DNA from: Strigamia acuminata
Lineage: Eukaryota > Arthropoda > Chilopoda > Geophilomorpha > Linotaeniidae
Assembly: GCA_949358305.1 (NCBI GenBank)
Contig: OX442319.1
Location: 11,780,001-11,844,000 of the forward strand
DNA length: 64,000 nucleotides
Direction: 5' to 3'
Position 1 is the stretch's first letter; every line of letters begins with the position of its first letter. Shown here piece by piece: positions 56,823-64,000 of this stretch. A program made the translations under genes and the position numbers. The notes under the pieces are model-generated. The model was not told the origin of the DNA. It made no database searches and saw only the letters and a program-made list of their open reading frames with translations.

Positions 56823-57117
56823 AGCAAGACATAATCGAAGGGAAACTCACCGAACTCTCGCCAGCAGGAGAAATGCAACGCATCGTTTTAAAGTTGCATT
56901 TTCCCGACAAATTTACTGTCCAAGTACTGTCCAAGTATCCTTGACCAGCTCGACTAAAAAAGAATCGGATCCGATAATTTATGTGATACTTGCAGTTTCC
57001 ATTGCTGCTCTTTTGTTATTAGCTATTGTCGTAATTGCCGTTTGCTTTCGCTCGAGGAAAAGGAAGCAAAAGTATAAATGTAAACATCAACACAAATTGT
57101 TATCAGCCAGTGAGTGA
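56823..57117 (+). pseudogene. Last exon of a single-pass membrane protein, frameshifted by an 11-bp duplication
   Basis: A pyrimidine-rich acceptor (TTTTATTTCTAG) opens at 56823. The first frame reads QDIIEGKLTELSPAGEMQRI and on through HFPDKFTVQV, an extracellular-like stretch, then stops soon after. A second frame from 56937 reads SLTSSTKKESDPIIYV, a hydrophobic helix of about 23 residues (ILAVSIAALLLLAIVVIAV), and a basic stop-transfer tail RSRKRKQKYK, ending TGA 57115-57117. The frames meet at ACTGTCCAAGT repeated twice (56915-56925 and 56926-56936); one copy would keep a single frame. Upstream exons were not found; MITEs occupy the region. I do not recognise the family. This is a broken gene, a segregating null allele or a sequencing error. 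Confidence 0.65.
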
Positions 57118-57517
57118 TGAGTGAGATTTCGTACTATAAGTTTTGAACCTTTCGTGCTGTCTTTTCACACGTGGTGCAAAAACTTTCATCCATTTAGTGA
57201 ATTTATAGTTTCTTTTTATCAATATTTCGTTTGGTCAGTGATTTTTATTTTTTAAAAGTCAGTGGTCATAAATATGGTGCTTCGGTTTACAAAAGTTTGG
57301 AAGTTTTTTTTTTAAAAAAAAAAATTATTTTTTACTGCCTTGTAGAATTGTTTTTCTATGACGTTTCGAATTCAAGAAATATTTAAAAATACCACACATA
57401 GATTTCTCATTTTTTCAAAGTATTTCCGATTAAATCTTGTCTAAAAATGTGCAGAATTGAATGATAAATCTACAATAAGTCACAACATATATTTTAAAAT
57501 CAAATTTGGTCATTTGG

Positions 57518-57922
57518 TCATTGACGCAGGTCCATACGACATGTGGGACAGGTAAAGTGTTGTTGAAGCCAAGTGTCGATACAATTAGAATGGAATTCAT
57601 GCTGACAAGGAGGTTTCTTGATCGTCTGGCCGCGCTTCTGCGCATCAAAGCAAACGATGCAGTCGTCCGAACTGTCAACTTCCAGCTCGATCGGCGTTAA
57701 TTTCACCAAAAGCGGAGGCTCTTCGGATTGAAGACCAAGTAGTTGTACTTGTCGTCGTAGTTGTTGTCGTTGTAGTGCTCGTTGTACTTGTCGTTCTAGT
57801 CGTCGTCGTTCTAGTCGTCGTTGTCGTGTATATACACGATCTATCACTATCCCTATCACTATCACTATCACTGTCACTATCACTTGTTCGATATGTTCGA
57901 ATCTTCTTTCCATGCTTGCCAT
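57518..57922 (-). CDS. Small RING-H2 protein, probable membrane E3 ligase
   Basis: An intronless 134-aa ORF from ATG 57922 to TGA 57518. Residues 14-28 form a short hydrophobic run (VIVTVIVIVIGIVID) encoded by a GTGATA microsatellite. Residues 31-63 are an Arg/Gln-rich, probably helical or coiled segment. A RING-H2 finger fills 88-128: Cys88, Cys91, Cys106, His108, His111, Cys114, Cys125, Cys128, with WLQQHFTCPTC at the end. RING-H2 proteins with an N-terminal membrane anchor usually act as ubiquitin ligases at endomembranes. The same microsatellite in another frame gives an SDSDSD ORF, which I reject. With only one exon and a repeat-encoded anchor, it could be a recent retrogene. Confidence 0.72.
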   Translation of the reverse strand: MASMERRFEHIEQVIVTVIVIVIGIVIDRVYTRQRRLERRRLERQVQRALQRQQLRRQVQLLGLQSEEPPLLVKLTPIELEVDSSDDCIVCFDAQKRGQTIKKPPCQHEFHSNCIDTWLQQHFTCPTCRMDLRQ

Positions 57923-59261
57923 TTTGTTTTAGGAATTTTTGTAACGGAATCACTCTTCAACGCCCGCGACTGTAATTATATGAGACACCACCGAATCGAC
58001 TCTTTAAGTAGAAGGAAGTGCTTTCGTCGCAAAAACGTTCGTCTAAGAATTATTAAGTCTTTTCTTTGTAACGTTGTGCAGACGTTTATGGTAATCAAAT
58101 GGGTTTTCTTGTAATTTGTCGTAATTGTAATTTGACAGATGCGGACAGAAAGGTGACACTATATTCCCTGATGACACCTGTTTTAAACTTGTAAGAAAAA
58201 TTCAATCCAAGTTTTCACAACATAAAATTCCCTCATCATTTATGTTTAGCGCCTTCTAGTGATCAATATTTCAAACAGGTTTATTTCAAAGCCCGTTTGG
58301 GAGTGTAATTACAGCAACAAAATTGATTGTGTTTGATTTGGAAGGCAATAAACAAAGAATTGGAATCGGCAATGACTGCAAAAACCGTGCTGCCCCCGAA
58401 ACAAGTAATAGCAGGCTTCCCAGCAGTAATTTTGAGGGCTGTAATTTTTACTTTCACATGCAGCCATACTCAAACCCACCATAAGAGTGGCCATTTTCCA
58501 TTGGCCGAGCCATTTCACTTGTGTAGTGATAAAAAAAACACCAGAATTTCATTACAATGTACAGACATTGTAATCGATTACCTATTGTTAGAAAATTGTT
58601 TGCTTTCCTGACAAAGCAAACAATAAACAGAACAAATATGATTTTTAAATTAAAAAGTGCATAAAACTTTATTTCCTAAATGGAAATAACATTTTATCAT
58701 AAAATACAATTAGAATTATGTCAATTTAAATGGTCATAATAATCTAAAAAATAAATAAAAATAAAAACTACTTCTCCTAGGGGGAGTATACAGTCTGGAG
58801 TTAGGAGTACTAGTAATGAGGCTCGGTCAATGGGAGAAAGGACTCTTTTGACTCGAACAAGAGTATAGTCACCCTGAACCTTTTGCCTTTCCTTGCTTTA
58901 ACCAAACAAAAACATATACTTTTCGTATGTAGCGTTTTAGCAATGTTTTAGGAGATTGTGCTTCAAAGGCCTTTTGAAGGCAGTCATTTTGTTCAAGCCA
59001 TTCTGCACTATGCATTTAATTTTCTTATTGTCAATGTATTTTTTTATTCTCTTTCTCTATTCAAGTTTTAATGAACGTAGAATGACTTTTAACAATTTAA
59101 AATCATACTATCGAACAATTACAATGGTTTGGGGTCTTGTTAATACAGGTATTTTGCAAATGAATGCAACCACAATAAAACACAATTGTGAACACACGTA
59201 TACAAAACACCCACACTCAAAAATCAATTCGAAAACGTGCAAAATAAAAGACAATCTAAAA
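57923..59261. other. No gene recognised
   Basis: AT-rich sequence with short ORFs lacking any motif. It includes the likely promoter of the RING-H2 gene (just above 57922) and nothing else that I can support. Confidence 0.45.
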
Positions 59262-59462
59262 ATCTTTGTGGACAAAATTGAATTTTTGTGGGCAAAATTG
59301 AATTTTTGTGGGCAAAATTGAATTTTTGTGGGCAAAATTGAATTTTTGTGGGCAAAATTGAATTTTTGTGGGCAAAATTGAATTTTTGTGGGCAAAATTG
59401 AATTTTTGTGGGCAAAATTGAATTTTTGTGGGCAAAATTGAATTTTTGTGGGCAAAATTGAA
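59262..59462. repeat. 20-bp minisatellite, about ten copies
   Basis: Tandem GAATTTTTGTGGGCAAAATT, almost without variation, abutting at 59463 the last units of the other 20-bp motif (AATTCCACAAT...). The minus-strand ORFs here are translations of the repeat. Confidence 0.95.
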
Positions 59463-59846
59463 TTCCACAATAAATTAGTAAATTCCACAATACATTAGCA
59501 AATTCCACAATACATTGGTAAATATTGGTAGACATCAGAAAACAGCACTAAATATAGCAGTACACATTTACAATAGTTTTAGTTTGTACAGCATTTAATC
59601 GTAATAAAGACATCTTTTGAAAAAATAATAGGAGCGTTCAAAGTTTCGGTTCATGCCGATTATAAAAACAGCCAAAATACTATACAATAATGTGCCTAAC
59701 CATGAATATGTTCGTTTTCAGGCGTGTTATCTCCACCAGCACATTCCTATTTGACAATAACATATTAAAAGAAGTTAATTAAAAGTTCTCTTAACACGTT
59801 TAGATACAATTGATGTGCATTGTTTTCATATCTGTGCTCATAGGAA
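59463..59846. other. 3' flank of channel copy 4
   Basis: It holds about three units of the ACATTAGTAAATTCCACAAT motif (59465-59523), then sequence collinear with the 3' flanks of copies 1-3. No gene is seen. Confidence 0.6.
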
Positions 59847-62800
59847 CTATCTAGTGAAATAATCAATGACAGAAAATATTGAGAGTCCGGTCAGAATACC
59901 GATAACGGATCCAATGTTACACAACAATTTGGTAACTGAATCTTTTCTCTGTTCTTCAATCACTTCTCGAATGTTCTGATTAATAGAGTACTTAACAACG
60001 GTGTTCATATAATCGCCTGTGCTGTGTACCACTGATGGATGAAATATGGTTTCGTGGCAGCGTGCTGCGCAAGAACAGTCTTTCTGTGGGTTTGTCTTCA
60101 ATTGAGTTTCCAAATACATTTTGTGCGTTGCCTCAGCTGTTTTTTGAGTCTGGCAGAGCGGTTTCTTGCTTTTTTCCATGAATGGTAATCTAGTAATTAT
60201 TTCATTAAGAATTTAATTTGTATGAACATTTAGGGGCTGTTTGAGGGATAGTATTTGCCAATCTAGCAGCATCTTCTTAATTATTATCATCACTTCATAT
60301 CATAGTGATATTTGTTTAAGTAAATAACTTCAATTCTTTTGGAAATGGGTTGTACTACATTAAAAGTCACTGCTCAGCTACCTTTTGATACACTCTTACT
60401 AATTAAATATTTTTTTTCCAAGTAAAAAGAAACCAAAGACCAAAACTGATACCTCGGTCTCCAAATGTTGGAAACCAAAACAAGGTTTTTCAGAAATCTA
60501 CCTGCAATTTTGTAGACGGTCTTTCAGTTTCGTTGCATAGCATTTCCGTTCACATTCTGTAACTGCATCGTTTTGCTGACAAAGAATTTTCGGAGTATTT
60601 ACTCGTATTATCTATAAAGACAATGACATGTTAAGATAATAAGAGATTTTCTTTTCGTTCAGAAATTACCGTTTGACGAAAAAAATCAATTTTAGAATTA
60701 AAAGCTGTAGTTATGTAAAAAAGATGTTTCGGGTGGAGAAATTGGTTTCGCGGTAGAATGAAGTGCTAGAGTGCACAGAACTATATAAGCAACAAATTGT
60801 TCATTTTAAAATGTCTTCAAAATATCTCACTGGCTGGTATCTGTTCCACGTTGCCCACTTAATACGGCGATCTTTAGCGTTTCGAAAGCGAAGAAATAGA
60901 TAGTTTGTATTTCGAGAATACGTCGCATGATCTGCAAATAGTTAAAGCAAGATGAAAACAAGCCAATAACTTTGAAATGTGGCATAAGCTGTCAGATATT
61001 TCTACTTTTTCTGAAAGCAGTGCATGATCCAAATTCTGTGGTCACAATCGATATATTGACGGACATTAGATCCTGTATTATCTTGTGCTATGTAAAGGAT
61101 AAGTAGCTTATTGCGAGTAAGTTTAATTTAATTTTCTATTTATTTGCTTACCTGCTTCAAGATCAGTTTTTGAAATATTTCGTATTGATTAAAATTAGAA
61201 GAAGCATTCCATAATTTAAGTGGTTTGTTTGCAAATTGGGATGATTCGTGAAGTAAATCGAATAGTCGGTAATCATGACATTGTGTTTTCAGCTTTCTAG
61301 CTAATTTTCTCTTCGCTTCTAATATTTCTTCATTTTCATCACAGGCAATAATAAGGGGGAAATGAATAATTTCATCTGCGGTGAGACTAACAGTTTTGTA
61401 AAGTTGATATTCAAAATACGTATCAATCAAATCGTAAACGTAATAAACTGAAACAAAGAGCAGGAACACTGATAGGGTTATTTTGAGTTTCTTTTTAACC
61501 AATGGTTGTTTTTGTATTTTCTGCTTTGTTTCTAGCAGCACTTGAATTTTTTCCATCAACTTTGAGTTTTCTTTTCTTGATTTGTTGGACTTCACAAAAG
61601 GGATTTTGCAGCAGTGGACAATTATTTCAACGAGCGTTAAACAAGACATGCCGAAATAGAGGCCGAGGTTCCCTCCAATGTTGCACAACAAAAAGATGAA
61701 ATCGTAGGAAAAACTTTCTTTCAGTGTTCGAACGTAACTATTTGCAACGTAAACTTCTAGGGTATCTTCTCCTTTGTGGGGGGTGACATCGTAAGTTATG
61801 CTTTGTTGTGTTACATCACATAAATTGATACAATTGCATTCCTTTAATACATTTGTTTCGGTAAGATTTTCGTTCACGGCAACCCACTCCTCAAAACTTT
61901 GTGATGGATTACATTTTGGAAGCTTTCGTGCTTCATGAAACGGATATCTAGAACAATAAGAATGTAACTTTAGTCTAATTTACAATCAGTCTCGGTATTT
62001 TATTTGGTTGTACTATATACAGCAGTAGCAAATGGACAAACTTTATGAGTTTGCCGTGCTATTTGGACACTAGCCAACGTATGGACAAAGTTGGATTACA
62101 AAACAACACCTCAATGCTCTCTACCACAACTATCCCCAACCAAGGGCACCTTCACCATTAAGCTAAAAGGGCTTTGTCCATGGACTCTAATAAACATACA
62201 TTTGGTTTATGTACTGTACATGCTGTACTGAACCGATAACAAAAATTATTAGAAGTTTAGCATCATGTATTTGCTTGGTACGTGTGTTCACAGATTTCTC
62301 ATCCAACTCCATAATGGAGTCCCCAAATCATACAGTGATAGGCAATCAAAGTAACAGTGATGTACCTGCATTTAAAAAATTTCACTAAACATGGTTGCAA
62401 GCAGTCGTGTAAGTTGTTGTCACATGGATTTCTTTTTGTGTTGATAAAGTGATACTGAAACAAGTAGAAGTATGCTTAAACACATATATTTTGCAAAATG
62501 TTATTTCTATTATTTGTACCATCTTCAATCTTTCTATATCTGATCATCTCTCTTTCAGATCAAGGCAGATGAATCTAAATTTGACTTGATCTGACCTGTC
62601 AGCAACCTCAATGTAATTGCTCATTGAATACTTCAGTCGTGTCTATGAAACTTCTGTGACTTATTGTTAGGTTTGGTGGTCTTAAGCCAATGGAGAGCTC
62701 AATACCACAACAGCCAACAGGAGGAGTGCCATACGTGCATTAAAGCAGGCTTTTTATTAGTGAACATACGAGGTCACTTCATTTCGTCGCCATTCATTTC

Positions 62801-63869
62801 GTCGCCATATCATTTCGTCGCCATATCATTTCGTCGCCATATAATTTCGTCGCCATATAATTTCGTCGCCATGTCATTGTTGTGGCATTTTGCCAACTTG
62901 TAGTCAAATTCTGGCAAACTTGTGGAAACATTAAGGCCAGATTGTGGCAACATTGAGGCCAAATTGTGGCAACATTGAGGCCAAATTGTGGCAACATTGA
63001 GGCCAAATTGTGGCAACATTGAGGCCAAATTGTGGCAAAATTCTGGCCAATTTGTGGCAAAATTCTGGCAAAAATGTGGCAAAATTCTGGCAAAAATGTG
63101 GCAAAATTCTGGCTAAATTGTGACCAAATCCTGGTCAAATTGTGGCAAATGTTTCGGTTACTTAGCAGTATCATTTCGTCGCCCTTCATTTCGTTGCCTT
63201 GTCATTTCGTCGCCCTTCTGTTCGGTTTGGGTTGTTTTGGTTGTTCAGCCGTATCATTTCGTCGCCCATTTTCCGTTTTGGGTGTCATTTCGTCGCCAAA
63301 AACGGCGACGAAATGAAGGGCGATAAAATGAAGAAACCCCCTTGTAAGGGGTTAACGGATTGGCTCCCGCTAATCCCCACTGTACGCCATTTTGTATTTT
63401 GTTAAATAAACCAGTCTTTCGCAACTTTAACCCTTGCATGTATCGATTTAGACTCACAATACTGTCACCATGTAAAAACACTTGATCATAACAGATTGGT
63501 GTCAAAGTTATAACTGACTTAATTTTGTTATTTGAACTGTAATAATGTCAATTTTTTAAGTTATTAACAAATGCCCGAGCAGGAATATCTTTTGCTGCTG
63601 AGTAAGCACAAAACAGGTTGTCAACACGTGAAGTAATAAACGGATACGACATTAAAATATACTTAAAATGCACATTACATTTGAAAGACTTCCCTAGATG
63701 GTCTTTAAATATTTTTAGACTAAACTGGTGTAGCAATAACTTTTATTTGAGTTTTAATTCTTACTTTCTGTATGCCAGCTGTCACTTGGTTCATAGTACC
63801 ATCTATAAACATATCTTCGATTAATGCGCGAGGTATGTAATACACAATTGGTGAGGGATCTACTAATAC
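59847..63869 (-). CDS. Tandem two-module DEG/ENaC channel, copy 4 (5' part outside window)
   Basis: Exons 4-11 are visible on the minus strand: 63765-63869, 62366-62454, 61152-61947, 61006-61087, 60831-60931, 60670-60765, 60502-60611, 59847-60189. By analogy, exons 1-3 lie beyond 64000. All phases match the other copies. Exon 6 is 796 nt and again runs from module A (YPF..., Cys pairs, IGGNLGLYFGMSCL) through the Lys-rich linker into module B TM1 (SVFLLFVSVYYVYDLID) without a stop. Exon 11 ends VIDYFTR and TGA. No internal stop or frameshift is seen in the visible part. Intron 4 has gained a repeat-rich fold-back element. Confidence 0.87.
62771..63336. mobile_element. Fold-back element with CATTTCGTCGCC repeats in intron 4 of copy 4
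   Basis: The left side has five or more units of ATCATTTCGTCGCCAT. The right side has the same words and a hairpin, TCATTTCGTCGCC then AAAAAC then GGCGACGAAATGA, at about 63284-63315. The outer ends are inverted (TTCATTTCGTCGCC). Copy 2 lacks this DNA. Exact borders and target duplication are not clear. Confidence 0.6.
62925..63125. repeat. 22-bp tandem repeats in the fold-back element
   Basis: About five units of CATTGAGGCCAAATTGTGGCAA, then a derived unit AATTCTGGCAAAAATGTGGC several times. ORFs on both strands are repeat translations. Confidence 0.85.
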
Positions 63870-64000
63870 CTATGAATGTAAATAACAAATTACAATGGTT
63901 TCAACAAGTGCACTGGGATGGATTAGGTTCATTCAATCCTGGCTGATTTGTGAGGACAAGTTGTGTAAAAGAAAGACAGAACTGATTTTTATTGAAAGAA

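Noticed and set aside
57675-57953. ORF with an SDSDSDSD acidic run on the minus strand
   Set aside because: Alternate frame of the microsatellite in the RING-H2 gene; it has no domain, whereas the other frame has a full RING-H2 finger.
59108-59535. ORFs rich in NFAHKNSILPTKIQFCPQK
   Set aside because: Translations of the 20-bp minisatellite; no other support.
62794-63189. ORF rich in CHNLASMLPQFG-type repeats
   Set aside because: Translation of 22-bp tandem repeats inside a fold-back element.

Overview
This window looks like an AT-rich metazoan (invertebrate) nuclear genome. The evidence is spliced genes with GT-AG introns, animal-type DEG/ENaC channel genes, Copia and Gypsy LTR retrotransposons, several classes of MITE, and extensive minisatellites. 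I cannot name the species. No database search was run; every call rests on reading the sequence and on family knowledge.

The backbone is a head-to-tail array of four paralogous genes on the minus strand: copy 1 at 2549-15638, copy 2 at 19483-30693, copy 3 at 47721-54425, and copy 4 from 59847 to beyond the window end. Each gene has 11 exons of nearly invariant length. All exon phases agree, giving predicted proteins of 775 (copy 1 with its insertion ignored), 769 and 776 aa. The striking point is that each gene encodes two complete DEG/ENaC-like channel modules in one polypeptide (TM1-ectodomain-TM2, a lysine-rich linker of about 42 residues, then TM1-ectodomain-TM2). The join lies inside one uninterrupted exon (exon 6, 793-796 nt) in all four copies. 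The intron phases of module A (0,1,0,0,2) are repeated exactly in module B, so the gene looks like an old head-to-tail duplication of a six-exon channel gene whose last and first exons fused. I regard this tandem-module DEG/ENaC family as the most interesting system here.

Mobile DNA has inflated the array. Copia 1 (5429-11908) sits inside exon 8 of copy 1 with a GTTCT target duplication, so this haplotype of copy 1 is probably broken. Its polyprotein carries an MBD (methyl-CpG-binding)-like domain between integrase and reverse transcriptase and has no recognisable Gag capsid. Copia 2 (21237-25939) lies in intron 10 of copy 2; its pol is broken by a local inverted duplication. A 14-kb Gypsy element (31549-45555) with apparently identical 1590-bp LTRs lies between copies 2 and 3. 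It has a textbook -1 frameshift site between gag and pol, and a third ORF with a Cys cluster in the position where env sits in retrovirus-like elements. Smaller elements are a hAT-type MITE, TA-flanked MITEs, a MULE remnant and large fold-back elements.

Between copies 3 and 4 lies unique DNA with a small intronless RING-H2 gene (57518-57922, minus) and the last exon of a single-pass membrane protein (56823-57117, plus) frameshifted by an 11-bp tandem duplication. Minisatellites with 20-, 22-, 23- and 29-bp units occupy introns and flanks. Several sit at equivalent places in different paralogs but with very different copy numbers.
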